In this document: piece by piece, positions 1 to 7,953 of the stretch
Layout: each line of letters begins with the position of its first letter
How positions within the stretch are numbered: position 1 is the stretch's first letter
Origin: Flavobacteriales bacterium
GTDB lineage: Bacteria > Bacteroidota > Bacteroidia > Flavobacteriales_F > PHOS-HE28
Assembly (NCBI GenBank): GCA_020635725.1
Contig: JACJZF010000003.1
Location: 186,001-250,000, forward strand
Direction of reading: 5' to 3'
Length of the DNA stretch: 64,000 bases
Translations under genes and position numbers: made by a program
The notes under the pieces: generated by a model
Databases searched by the model: none
What the model saw: only the letters and a program-made list of their open reading frames with translations
What the model was told of the DNA's origin: nothing

Positions 1-1604
1 TGGATCCCCACGTAGAGGATGTCGCCGTCGCGGTACTTCAGGCGGATCGCCTCCTGCATGCTGCCGCCGGCATCGATCGTCTCGAGTCCGCTGAAGATGC
101 CCACGCCGTGGTCGATGTGTACCACGAGGTCGCCGGGCTTGAGTTGCGTGAGCTCCTTCAGCGTGAGCGCCTGCGAGTTCTTGCGGAAACCTTCTTTGAG
201 ACGATAACGGTGGTAGCGCTCGAAGATCTGGTGGTCGGTGTACAACGCCAGCTTCAGCTCGGGGTCGATGAAGCCCTCGTGCAGATCCAGAACAAGAGGC
301 GTGAAAGCCACCTCGTGCTCCATGTCGTTGAAGATCGTGTAGAGCCGCTCGCTCTGCTTCGCGCTGTTACACGCGATGAGGTTGGTATAGCCCGCGTTCT
401 GCTTGTTGTGCAGATCACCGCTCAGGACCTTGAATTCCTTGGCGAAGGTGGGTTGAGGGCGTTGTTGGAAATCCACAGAATGCGCCACTTGCCTTTGGCT
501 GCTGGCTTCTGGCCCGTCGGAGGTCGGGCCAGAAGCCAGTGGCAAGTGGCCAGCGGCCCAAAAGACCTTCCTGAACCCCAACGTCCCCTTGATCAACTCG
601 CTATCCGTCGCAAGCAGTTCTTTCGGCGTGGGATGCTTGTCCTTCTCTGATAGCTTCTCATACGCCTCGCTCAGCAGCTTCAATTGCTTCTTCGCCGCAT
701 CGCCGATGGCTTGCAGATCGCGGAGCCAGAGCACCGTATCCTCGGGCAGTTGCGCGAAGAAGTTCTGTTGGCGTGCCGCATCCTCGTCTTGCAGGTCGGG
801 CACGATCACCGCCTCGGCCAGGCGCTCCACGGTCAGCTGGTCCTGCGGATCGAAGCGGCGCACGCTCTCCACGTTGTCGCCGTAGAGCTCGATGCGGTAA
901 GGCTTGTCGCTGCCGTAGCTGAACACGTCCACGATGCCGCCGCGGATGCTGAACTGCCCTGGCTCGTACACGAACTCCACGCGTGAGAAGCCGGTCTCGT
1001 TCAGCCATTCCTCCAGCGTGTCGATGGGTAGCTCTTCGTTGCGTTTGACGGTGAGCGTGTTCTTCGCCATCTCCTCCTTGCCCATCACCAACGGGACGAG
1101 CGCTTCGGGGTAGGTGATGAGAATAAGAGGTGATGGAGAGAGGAGGTGAGGAGGTGAAGAAATACCGAGCGCACTAGACTTCGACATGAGTGCTTCCAGG
1201 ACCTCTGTGCGGCTCACGCGCTCGCCGTCGTGATGACCTTCTGGATCATAGGGCGATCGCGACGGCGCGGGAAAGAAGAAGACCTCCTGGTCATTCTTCT
1301 TCTTCCACACTTCTTCACCTCGATGCTTTTCTTTCTCACCTCTTCTCTTCCTCACCTCCTCACTTTCTCTATTCCTCAGCGCCTCCAGGTCGTTCAGGAA
1401 GTAGGCAGCCTCATCCTTGTCGGTGAGCACGAACACATGCGCGCCGCCGCGCTGCTCGATCACCGCGTTTGCGATCAATGCCTGCGCGGAGCCGATGGTG
1501 CCTGCGATCTGCACGCGGGTCGACTTTTCGCGCAGGCCTTCGGTCACGCGGGCCACGCGGGCATCGGAGCGGTAGAGGGAGAGGAGGTCGGCGAGGGAGG
1601 TCAT
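1..1604 (-). CDS. mfd: Transcription-repair coupling factor Mfd, N-terminal part (runs off window start)
   Basis: Mfd is the DNA translocase that removes stalled RNA polymerase from damaged template and recruits UvrA. About 534 codons from the ATG at 1604 are in the window; the translocase modules lie beyond base 1. The UvrB-like N-terminal part is recognisable (LNDLEAL, ITYPEAL, EFVYEPGQFSIRGGIVDVFSYG, FDPQDQLT). The last residues form the start of the CarD-like RNAP-interacting domain (GDLVVHIDHGVGIFSGLE). Three segments look foreign to the family: a charged tract at residues ~76-105, a Ser/Pro tract at ~148-164, and a Gly/Ser-rich stretch at ~352-374. They correspond to low-complexity DNA and a long hairpin in frame (see findings). 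The frame stays open through all three, so the gene is probably functional. Confidence 0.93.
   Translation of the reverse strand, partial: MTSLADLLSLYRSDARVARVTEGLREKSTRVQIAGTIGSAQALIANAVIEQRGGAHVFVLTDKDEAAYFLNDLEALRNRESEEVRKRRGEKEKHRGEEVWKKKNDQEVFFFPAPSRSPYDPEGHHDGERVSRTEVLEALMSKSSALGISSPPHLLSPSPLILITYPEALVPLVMGKEEMAKNTLTVKRNEELPIDTLEEWLNETGFSRVEFVYEPGQFSIRGGIVDVFSYGSDKPYRIELYGDNVESVRRFDPQDQLTVERLAEAVIVPDLQDEDAARQQNFFAQLPEDTVLWLRDLQAIGDAAKKQLKLLSEAYEKLSEKDKHPTPKELLATDSELIKGTLGFRKVFWAAGHLPLASGPTSDGPEASSQRQVAHSVDFQQRPQPTFAKEFKVLSGDLHNKQNAGYTNLIACNSAKQSERLYTIFNDMEHEVAFTPLVLDLHEGFIDPELKLALYTDHQIFERYHRYRLKEGFRKNSQALTLKELTQLKPGDLVVHIDHGVGIFSGLETIDAGGSMQEAIRLKYRDGDILYVGI
484..550. repeat. Long palindromic element inside mfd
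   Basis: The outer arms GCCACTTGCC (484-493) and GGCAAGTGGC (541-550) pair perfectly. So do the inner arms GGCTTCTGGCCCG (504-516) and CGGGCCAGAAGCC (525-537), with an 8-nt loop. The arms are offset by a 10-nt against 3-nt internal loop. The element is read through in frame as mfd residues ~352-374, just before the conserved PQP-F-K-F segment. Confidence 0.85.
1115..1162. repeat. GAGGTGAGGA low-complexity tract inside mfd (copy 1)
   Basis: A purine-rich imperfect tandem on the plus strand, built from GAGGTGA/GGAGAG units. It encodes a Ser/Pro/Leu segment of Mfd (~148-164) immediately before the conserved ITYPEAL. A second tract of the same composition but opposite orientation lies at 1291-1378. 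Confidence 0.7.
1291..1378. repeat. GAGGTGAGGA low-complexity tract inside mfd (copy 2, inverted)
   Basis: A pyrimidine-rich plus strand, so purine-rich on the coding strand (units such as GTGAGGAAGAGAAGAGGTGAG). It encodes a Glu/Lys/Arg run at Mfd residues ~76-105, between the conserved LNDLE and VFFFPAP motifs. These two motifs are normally separated by only a short linker in the family. Confidence 0.7.
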
Positions 1605-1607
1605 CTA

Positions 1608-2291
1608 TCAGATCTGCGTCACGTGATACTCGAAGAAGGTCAATTCTGCTCCCGTACAGAAGGTCGAGAGATCAACTGTCTTCTTCACGCCCGTGTTGGT
1701 GAGTTCGAACATGTAGATGGTATAGCCGTACTGGCACGGGATCGAAGCAAAAAGTCGGAAGCGTCGCGATTTCTTCCTCGTACCGGGAACACTCAACTCC
1801 TCGATTCGGTGGACGATCGTGGTTTGCCCTTTCCAACCTAGCAATCCCGATATCAACGGTTCGCCGGTCTCCAACCTCCAGTCGCATGACATATCGGGCA
1901 CGCGGCAAGTGTCCTGTATTGGACAATAGAACGTTCTGATCGAAAGCACTCCAGACTCGAAAAGTGGCATGTACTCATTCAGGGAGTCATTCACATAGAT
2001 GCGCGTTGTGTCGTACGTGAAGTAGCGGTATCCCGGAGAGGTATCGGAGGTAGTCGTGGGTGAAGGTGGATCCTTGGAATAGGAGCGTGGCGAATAGCCA
2101 TGTTTCCAACTCAGTCGAGCATAGTGAGCTGAACCCTTCTCGGTGTCCTTATAGAAGCGGACCCAGTGGTTTCTTCCCTCCGTATCGGGCACGCGTTTCC
2201 AATGATTTGCGCAACCACTCAAGAGTAGCCACACCCAAGTGAATGCGACCGCGGTCCTCAACGTGCCTGAAGGGATCTGATCCATGTCCAC
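1608..2291 (-). CDS. Hypothetical lipoprotein
   Basis: A 227-residue protein with a short basic start, a hydrophobic stretch and a lipobox ending LLSGC near residue 27, so it is predicted to be exported and lipid-anchored. The remainder is aromatic- and Tyr-rich with no domain I recognise. It ends 3 bases upstream of the mfd start and could be co-transcribed with it. Its lower GC and unusual amino-acid mix suggest a lineage-specific or acquired gene. An internal Met at residue 3 is an alternative start. Confidence 0.6.
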   Translation of the reverse strand: MDMDQIPSGTLRTAVAFTWVWLLLSGCANHWKRVPDTEGRNHWVRFYKDTEKGSAHYARLSWKHGYSPRSYSKDPPSPTTTSDTSPGYRYFTYDTTRIYVNDSLNEYMPLFESGVLSIRTFYCPIQDTCRVPDMSCDWRLETGEPLISGLLGWKGQTTIVHRIEELSVPGTRKKSRRFRLFASIPCQYGYTIYMFELTNTGVKKTVDLSTFCTGAELTFFEYHVTQI

Positions 2292-2297
2292 ACAAAC

Positions 2298-2366
2298 GCC
2301 CGAAACCCGGTGCCAGATCCCGGATGCCGAAACGGCTCCGGGACGCGCATCGGGTTCGGAACGGGC
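2298..2366. repeat. Large imperfect palindrome (REP-like) downstream of the Fic gene
   Basis: The inner hairpin 2318-2343 is nearly perfect: TCCCGGA-T-GCCG-AAA-CGGC-TCCGGGA. It is flanked by outer arms GCCCGAAACCCGGTGC (from 2298) and GCATCGGGTTCGGAACGGGC (to 2366) that pair with a gap. It lies between the stop of the Fic gene and the lipoprotein start. It could act as a terminator, but has no strong T-run. Confidence 0.7.
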
Positions 2367-2388
2367 ACTAAGCTACCGCTGGTCCTGC

Positions 2389-2976
2389 TTAGCTCCGGAC
2401 AAAGTCGATCAAGGGCTGGATCTCGCCTCGGTCGGCCTGGCGCAGCGCCTTGAAGTATCGGTCCCGGACATCCGGCGGATCGGTGCGCGCGCCCCACGTG
2501 AAGAGTGGTTGCCCCAAGGACTTCACCAGCAGGTCGGCGAACAACCGCGAATGCCGTCCGTTGCCGTTCGAGAAGCAATGGACGCACACCAAACGGTGCT
2601 TCACGCGGATGGTGATCTCATCCGGCAAGTAGGTAGCGTGCTCCACCCAGAAGCGCGCATCATCGAGCAGTTGCCGCAGGTCGGTGGCGATACGCACGGG
2701 ATCCACGCCGATGTTCTTCTCCGTCCTCCGGAATTCACCGGCCCAGTTCCAGACCTCATCGTACATCGCTTTGTGCAGACGCTTCACGAAGGCCTCTGTG
2801 AGCAATGCTCCAGGCTTGCGCGTGCGGGCGAACGCCCATTGCTTGCCCAGTTCGATGTTGTGATGCTCCAGTTCATCGAGCTGCGCGCGCCTGGTGATCC
2901 AACCGGCCCGTAAGCCGAGCTTCTCGTCCTCATCAAGCTCTGTGCTTCCACCTGTGAACTCCCAATTCAGCGCCAT
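2389..2976 (-). CDS. Mobile mystery protein B, Fic-domain protein (putative toxin)
   Basis: A 195-residue Fic-fold protein. The Fic motif is at residues 133-144 (HCFSNGNGRHSR), with the catalytic His and the GNGR anion hole intact. The usual acidic residue of HxFx(D/E)GN is Asn, as I recall for the family called mobile mystery protein B. Fic enzymes transfer AMP or related groups to target proteins. The start overlaps the stop of the upstream HTH gene by 10 bases, so the two are translationally coupled like a toxin-antitoxin pair. The target is unknown. Confidence 0.85.
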   Translation of the reverse strand: MALNWEFTGGSTELDEDEKLGLRAGWITRRAQLDELEHHNIELGKQWAFARTRKPGALLTEAFVKRLHKAMYDEVWNWAGEFRRTEKNIGVDPVRIATDLRQLLDDARFWVEHATYLPDEITIRVKHRLVCVHCFSNGNGRHSRLFADLLVKSLGQPLFTWGARTDPPDVRDRYFKALRQADRGEIQPLIDFVRS

Positions 2977-3425
2977 AGCTGCTTGGGCATTTCGCGGCGC
3001 AGCTCCTCAGCTTTTTCCGCGATCGCATCGTTCAGCCGCTCGTCCGATACGGCCTGGCCTTCGAGCTTCATGGTCTGGTGCGTGCGCATCACGAGCTCCT
3101 TCGCTACGATCAGCGCGCGACGCTCGATCATCTTTTCCAGGGATCCATCCTTGGGTACCAGCGCATAGACCAGTCGCATGTCCATGGCGTCAGCCGCCTT
3201 GCGCAGGACTTGCAGGGTGATGGTGCCCTCCGCCTCCCGGCGTTCCACGGCTTTCGCACCAGTCGGCGTCATGCCCAAGCGTGCGGCGAAGGCGTTGAGC
3301 GGCATGCCCAGGGCATCACGGATGGTCGCGAGCCAGCTGGTCTGGGGCTGATCCGGGGGCAGATTGACGAGCGGCTGTAGCTGCTGGTCCAACTGCCGAA
3401 GCCGAAGGTGTAGGAGCTTGGACAT
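2967..3425 (-). CDS. Mobile mystery protein A, HTH regulator (putative antitoxin)
   Basis: A 152-residue protein with an Xre-like helix-turn-helix at about residues 30-95 (AFAARLGMTPTGAKAVERREAEG), followed by a helical C-terminal half. Sequence and gene order (A then Fic-domain B) match the mobile mystery A/B pair known from mobile elements. It likely represses its own operon by binding the AT-rich inverted repeat at 3460-3483 just upstream. The antitoxin role is inferred from operon structure. Confidence 0.82.
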   Translation of the reverse strand: MSKLLHLRLRQLDQQLQPLVNLPPDQPQTSWLATIRDALGMPLNAFAARLGMTPTGAKAVERREAEGTITLQVLRKAADAMDMRLVYALVPKDGSLEKMIERRALIVAKELVMRTHQTMKLEGQAVSDERLNDAIAEKAEELRREMPKQLWR

Positions 3426-3451
3426 GAACGTATGGATTCAATGAAAGACAA

Positions 3452-3459
3452 CAAATATA
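3452..3459 (-). promoter_or_regulatory. -7 box (TATATTTG) for the HTH/Fic operon
   Basis: On the minus strand this reads TATATTTG, an exact match to the Bacteroidota TAnnTTTG -7 element, 26 bases before the start codon at 3425. The operator-like inverted repeat directly abuts it. Confidence 0.65.
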
Positions 3460-3483
3460 AACTTATGGGTACATATATAAGTT
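3460..3483. promoter_or_regulatory. Operator-like inverted repeat
   Basis: A perfect 7-bp inverted repeat, AACTTAT (3460-3466) and ATAAGTT (3477-3483), in a strongly AT-rich ~60-bp island within GC-rich DNA. It sits immediately upstream of the -7 box, where an HTH autorepressor would block RNA polymerase. Further ATAT-rich half-palindromes follow to ~3510. Confidence 0.6.
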
Positions 3484-3548
3484 AAAATAATGAACATATA
3501 AGCACATATGATGACAGGGCAGTGCATTTGGGCCGCTATGTTCGGCGA

Positions 3549-4112
3549 TCAACAGGCCTCGATCTCCCGCGCCAGCTCGTTCATCTTCAGCACCGTGTTC
3601 CAGTTCCGCGCGGTGTTCACCACGCCAATGCCCTTGTCGAACTTCTCGGCCATCTTGCATGTGCCGAAGCCGTAAGGCGTGTGGATGTAGCAGACATGGT
3701 AGGGCCCGACGTTGGCCTTCAGCACCTGGATGTCCTCATCGCCCACGGCCAGCACCTTCAGGGCTTTCACGGACTCGGACTTCGGCTGGTCGGCAAGCAG
3801 GACAGCGTGCACATGCTTGCCCTCGACTTTATGCGGAAAGGCATCGTTCTTCACGACAACCTCCCATTCCGCAGCAGTGGGAATGAAGATGGGCCGGTCG
3901 TACTTGAACTTCTTCTTGCAGATTTCGGTCACTTTGGCGAGCGTCTCTTCGCGGGTGAGGCCGCTACGCACCACGGCATTGCCGCTGTTGATGTAGGTGG
4001 CGACATTCGTGAAGCCTGCCTTGGTCAGCGCGGCGCGCAGCTCGGCCACCGGCAATTGCACGGGGCCTCCCACACCGCGGAAGAGCAGCAGATAGGTGGT
4101 CAGCTGGCCCAT
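3549..4112 (-). CDS. DUF1697 family protein
   Basis: A 187-residue cytosolic protein. It matches DUF1697 over its whole length: the LLFRGVGG start, the FTNVATYINSGNAV segment and the closing RNWNTVLKM motif. The biochemical function is not established for this family. The gene starts 3 bases after the stop of the T9SS protein upstream on the same strand. No signal peptide is seen. Confidence 0.85.
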   Translation of the reverse strand: MGQLTTYLLLFRGVGGPVQLPVAELRAALTKAGFTNVATYINSGNAVVRSGLTREETLAKVTEICKKKFKYDRPIFIPTAAEWEVVVKNDAFPHKVEGKHVHAVLLADQPKSESVKALKVLAVGDEDIQVLKANVGPYHVCYIHTPYGFGTCKMAEKFDKGIGVVNTARNWNTVLKMNELAREIEAC

Positions 4113-4115
4113 GCC

Positions 4116-6350
4116 TCACTCCTTGATCAGGCGGATGACGTCGGCACCAGCATCCTGAGAGAGCCGTAGCAGATACAGGCCTGATGCAAGGTCCGTAAGG
4201 TCGATGATCACCTCGCTGCCTGTGATGCGCTGGCTTCGCACCGCCCGACCCTGCGCGTCCATGAAGATGAGCAGCGCCGGTGTCGCATCAATGCGCGTGA
4301 TGCGGAGCGCATCGTTGGCGGGGTTGGGGTAGATGCGTGCTGCGCCAAGGTCCGCTTCGCGTGCACCGGTGCTGATCACCTGAACCGGTGCCGAGGGTGC
4401 CGATATGCAGCCCAATGCATCGGTGACCACCACCGTGTATAATCCAGGGGCTTCTGTCGTTACGCAAGGCGCATCGCCCTCCAGCAGTGGTTCGTCGTTC
4501 AGGTACCATTGCGCGGTGCCCGTGGTGCTGGTGCAGAGCAAGCCGCCGGTCTGCGTCACCTCCGGCACCACAGCGCTCCCAGGGCAAGCCGCCTGCGCGC
4601 GGAAGATGTCGCCGTTGTTGCACACGATGACAATGTATCCGTCCACGTAGGTCGCATCGCCCACGCTGGCGTTGAGGATCTCCGGAAGGAAATTCTCCCA
4701 GGTCTCACCGCCATCAACGGAGCGCACCGTCTGCCCCGAGTAAGCCACCGCATAGCCCGTATCGGGGTCGGTGAAGAAGATGCTCATGGTCGTTTGCGGG
4801 GTGCCTCCCATGGGAATCCAGGTATCTCCGCCGTCGGTGGTGCGGTTCTGCTTGGTCCATCCGAGCTGTTCGTTCAGGAAGAAGACGGTATGGCTTCCGC
4901 TGATCGGGGGCAGGGGCTCCCAGGTCACTCCGCCATCCATGGTCCTGTAGTTGTCGCCGTACTCGCCCACGGCATAGCCCTGCAGGTCGTTCACGAACCA
5001 GAGATCGCTGATGGTGATGTTGCCGACATTGAGCACCTGTGTCCAACTCGATCCGCCGTTGGTGGTGCGGTAGATGCCGCCGAATACCGCGCCGCCAGCC
5101 ACGATCATGGTGTTCGCATCGAAGGTCCAGGTGCACCGGATCGCCACGTTCGGTCCGCTCACGTTGGTGCGTGTAGCGAAGCCATCGGTGGTTTTCGCGA
5201 AGCTGCCGCTGCCACCGCCGAGGCAGCCCTGGCCATTGCTGTTCAGGTGAACACCGAGCCCACCGGTGCCGGCGTTGTTCCATGTCCGCCCGCCGTTGGT
5301 CGTGCGCAGCAGGCCGCTCTCGAAGCCGCCTGTGGTCTGCCAGCCCACGGCCACGCCGGTGTCCGAATCCATGAAGCTCACCTTGTTCAGTCGCGTGTGC
5401 CGCGTGCCTTCATTCCGCACGACCCAGCTGAGGCCCAGGTCATGGCTGCCCATGATGCGGCCATCGGTCCCCATCACGCCTTCGCCGCTGGGCAGCAGGC
5501 TCACGCTGCCGTGCTCCGAGCTGCCCACCTGCAGCTCCGTCCAGCTCATGCCGGCATCGGTGCTGCGGATGGTTCGGCCCCATGCGCCGCAGGCCAGCAG
5601 CACGTTGCCTTGCACGGCCAGGTCGTTCATGCTGTACGTGGTATTGCTCGGGATGCTGTCCCAGCTCGTGCCGCCATCGGTGGTGCGCGCGATGCGTCCT
5701 CCACTGCCCACGCACACTCCGGTGAGCGCATCGTACCAATGCATGCCGCTGAAGCTTGCCACCATGCTGGGGCTGATGTCCAGCCAAGTCTGGCCGCCGT
5801 CCACGCTCTTGAGCATACGGCTGCTGCCGCTGCAGCTCGCGTAGCCCACTTGCTCGTCAAGGAACTGGATCCGCAGGACGAGCGTGTTGGTGCTCAGTCC
5901 GCTCTGCATCAGGGTCCAGCTCGCGCCGGCATCGGTGCTGCGGTAGATGCGTCCCGCTTGCGTGCCCGCCCAGCCCAGCGTGTCGTTCACGAAATACACG
6001 CACTGGAAGGTCCCATAAACGGCGTTGCTGCTGCCGGTGGTGGTGGTGAAGGCATCGCTGGTGCGGTACACGCTGCCGCTCTCGCCCACCACGATCGCGC
6101 GCTGGTCGTCCCACACGTGCATGCCGATGGGGTTGTTGGAGAGGCTGTTCACCATGCGCTCCCAATGGTAGCCGCCGTCGTGCGTGCGCAGGATCGCGCC
6201 CAAGGGGTTGTCCACCGCGAAACCCACGGCGTCGTTCACCATGTGCAGCGCGGTGAATTCGCTCCGGGTCTTGATCGGCGTCATGAGCTCCCATTCCTGG
6301 GCTTCGGCATGTGACGCGATGAAGAGGAGGAGAAGTGCGACGTTTCTCAT
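4116..6350 (-). CDS. YCF48/BNR-repeat T9SS-secreted protein
   Basis: A 744-residue exported protein with a signal peptide at about 1-17 (LLLLFIASHAEAQ). It is followed by some ten beta-propeller-like repeats of the YCF48/BNR type, each with a variant of GWAGTQAGRIYRSTDAGASW, to about residue 590. An Ig/PKD-like segment spans ~598-665, then a T9SS type A sorting domain (IYPNPANDALRI ... ASGLYLLRL) from ~672 to the end. It is expected to cross the outer membrane by T9SS and be attached to the surface or released. Substrate or ligand is unknown; such propellers in Bacteroidota are often surface scaffolds. Confidence 0.85.
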   Translation of the reverse strand: MRNVALLLLFIASHAEAQEWELMTPIKTRSEFTALHMVNDAVGFAVDNPLGAILRTHDGGYHWERMVNSLSNNPIGMHVWDDQRAIVVGESGSVYRTSDAFTTTTGSSNAVYGTFQCVYFVNDTLGWAGTQAGRIYRSTDAGASWTLMQSGLSTNTLVLRIQFLDEQVGYASCSGSSRMLKSVDGGQTWLDISPSMVASFSGMHWYDALTGVCVGSGGRIARTTDGGTSWDSIPSNTTYSMNDLAVQGNVLLACGAWGRTIRSTDAGMSWTELQVGSSEHGSVSLLPSGEGVMGTDGRIMGSHDLGLSWVVRNEGTRHTRLNKVSFMDSDTGVAVGWQTTGGFESGLLRTTNGGRTWNNAGTGGLGVHLNSNGQGCLGGGSGSFAKTTDGFATRTNVSGPNVAIRCTWTFDANTMIVAGGAVFGGIYRTTNGGSSWTQVLNVGNITISDLWFVNDLQGYAVGEYGDNYRTMDGGVTWEPLPPISGSHTVFFLNEQLGWTKQNRTTDGGDTWIPMGGTPQTTMSIFFTDPDTGYAVAYSGQTVRSVDGGETWENFLPEILNASVGDATYVDGYIVIVCNNGDIFRAQAACPGSAVVPEVTQTGGLLCTSTTGTAQWYLNDEPLLEGDAPCVTTEAPGLYTVVVTDALGCISAPSAPVQVISTGAREADLGAARIYPNPANDALRITRIDATPALLIFMDAQGRAVRSQRITGSEVIIDLTDLASGLYLLRLSQDAGADVIRLIKE

Positions 6351-6414
6351 GTGGTCAGGTATCGATGCGGAGGTACACGCGGGCGCTCCGCTGGTTCATG
6401 CGTTGAAGGCCCAC

Positions 6415-7386
6415 TTACCCCGCTTCGGCGCTCATGGCCTGTTCCACCATCGCCTTGCTGCCGATATACAGCGGTGTGCGCTGATGCAGCTCGGTGGGCT
6501 TCAGTTCCAAGATGCGTTGCTTGCCGTCGGTGGCCAGCCCGCCGGCCTGCTCCACCAGGAAGGCGAGCGGATTGGCCTCGTACAACAGGCGCAATTTCCC
6601 TTTCGGTGCCTTCTGCGTGCCGGGGTAGAGGTAGATGCCGCCCTTGAGCAGGTTGCGGTGGAAGTCCGCCACGAGACTGCCGATATAGCGTGCGCTCATC
6701 TTCTTCTGCTTGCACGCATCGATGTACGTGCGCACGCCTTCGCTGAACTCGAACCAGTTTCCCTCGTTGATGGAATAGATCTTCCCATCCGCCGGGGTCT
6801 TCATGTCCGGGTGGCTCAGGCAGAAGGTACCGATGCTGGGGTCGAGCGTGAAACCGTTGACGCCATGCCCGGTGCTGTACACGAGCATGGTGCTGCTGCC
6901 GTACACGATATACCCCGCCGCCACTTGCGCGGTGCCGGGCTGAAGGAAATCCTCCAACGTCGCCTTCGGCCCCGTGCTCAATCGCTTGTACACGCTGAAG
7001 ATGGTGCCGATGCTCACGTTCACATCGATGTTGCTGCTGCCATCGAGCGGGTCCATGGTCACCACGTACTTGCCGCCGTTGTCGAAGTGGACGATGTCAT
7101 CGTTCTCCTCGCTGGCCACCGCGCAGACCGCGCCTTGCGTGCGCATCATGCGGATGAACAGGTTGTTCGCGTACACATCGAGCTTCTGCTGCTCCTCGCC
7201 CTGCACGTTCTCGTTGCCCGCAGCACCGAGGATGTCGGCCATCAGGCCCGCCTTGTTGGCTTCGCGGCTGACAATCTTGGCAGCCAGACGGAAGGCCGTG
7301 AGTAGGGAGCTCAGGTCTCCGGTGGAGCCAGGGAAGTCGTTCTGGCGCTCAACGATGAACTCGGAAAGGGTCTTGATGTCGGACAT
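6415..7386 (-). CDS. fbp: Class 1 fructose-1,6-bisphosphatase
   Basis: Hydrolyses fructose-1,6-bisphosphate to fructose-6-phosphate in gluconeogenesis. The metal/substrate signature MDPLDGSSNID is present, with ASEEND upstream and LYEANPLAFLVEQAGG near the C-terminus. The length of ~323 residues is normal. I chose MSDIKTL at 7386; a Met three codons earlier (7395) lies in the repeat-like intergenic DNA and is less likely. The gene is divergent from the acetyltransferase at 7477. A CATCTTTG box on the minus strand (7447-7454) may be its promoter. Confidence 0.95.
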   Translation of the reverse strand: MSDIKTLSEFIVERQNDFPGSTGDLSSLLTAFRLAAKIVSREANKAGLMADILGAAGNENVQGEEQQKLDVYANNLFIRMMRTQGAVCAVASEENDDIVHFDNGGKYVVTMDPLDGSSNIDVNVSIGTIFSVYKRLSTGPKATLEDFLQPGTAQVAAGYIVYGSSTMLVYSTGHGVNGFTLDPSIGTFCLSHPDMKTPADGKIYSINEGNWFEFSEGVRTYIDACKQKKMSARYIGSLVADFHRNLLKGGIYLYPGTQKAPKGKLRLLYEANPLAFLVEQAGGLATDGKQRILELKPTELHQRTPLYIGSKAMVEQAMSAEAG

Positions 7387-7476
7387 GTGGATCAATGGAC
7401 CGGACGATCAGTGGATCGGATAATGATCCGCTGGGCCGGTGCGCTACAAAGATGCGGCGCTCTTTCTTTGTGCTCG

Positions 7477-7953
7477 ATGAATGCTGTCATCCGCCGCGCC
7501 GAGGCCCGGGATGTCCCGCGCATGCTGGAACTCGTGAAGGAGCTGGCGGTCTTCGAGCGTGCACCGGATGAGGTGACAGTGACGCTGGAGCACATGCGGG
7601 AAGCAGGATTCGGACCGGATGCGGTTTGGGTCGGTTGGGTGGCCGAGGTCGATGGCGAGATCCTTGGGATGGCGGTCTGTTATGAGCGCTATTCGACATG
7701 GAAGGGAAGGCGTCTCTACCTGGAGGACATCATCGTTACCGAGAATGCCCGTGGCCAGCGGATCGGAGAGCGGCTGTTCAAGGCGTGCGCGCGCTATGCC
7801 GTGGAGCAGGACTACAGCGGCATGCTTTGGCAGGTGCTGGATTGGAACGCGGATGCCATCCGGTTCTACGAGCGGTTCGGCGCCGCACTGGACCCGCAAT
7901 GGGTGAATGGTTCCCTTGACCTTGAACAATTGAAGTCGATCGCTGCACCATGA
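7477..7953 (+). CDS. GNAT acetyltransferase, SSAT/thialysine-acetyltransferase type
   Basis: A 158-residue GNAT enzyme, cytosolic. It resembles spermidine/spermine N1-acetyltransferase-like proteins: STWKGRRLYLEDIIV (beta4), the acetyl-CoA loop RGQRIGERLF, and WQVLDWNADAIRFYERFGA. It probably acetylates a small amine such as a polyamine or thialysine, but the substrate cannot be read from sequence. The start at MNAVIRRA fits the domain; an upstream in-frame Met at 7387 would translate intergenic repeat DNA. Its stop overlaps the aspartate kinase start (ATGA). Confidence 0.85.
   Translation: MNAVIRRAEARDVPRMLELVKELAVFERAPDEVTVTLEHMREAGFGPDAVWVGWVAEVDGEILGMAVCYERYSTWKGRRLYLEDIIVTENARGQRIGERLFKACARYAVEQDYSGMLWQVLDWNADAIRFYERFGAALDPQWVNGSLDLEQLKSIAAP

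Noticed and set aside
4509..6314. 601-residue plus-strand ORF rich in His, Ala and Val
   Set aside because: It is the exact antisense of the YCF48-repeat gene, with low-complexity composition and no domain. It is a by-product of GC-rich codon usage.
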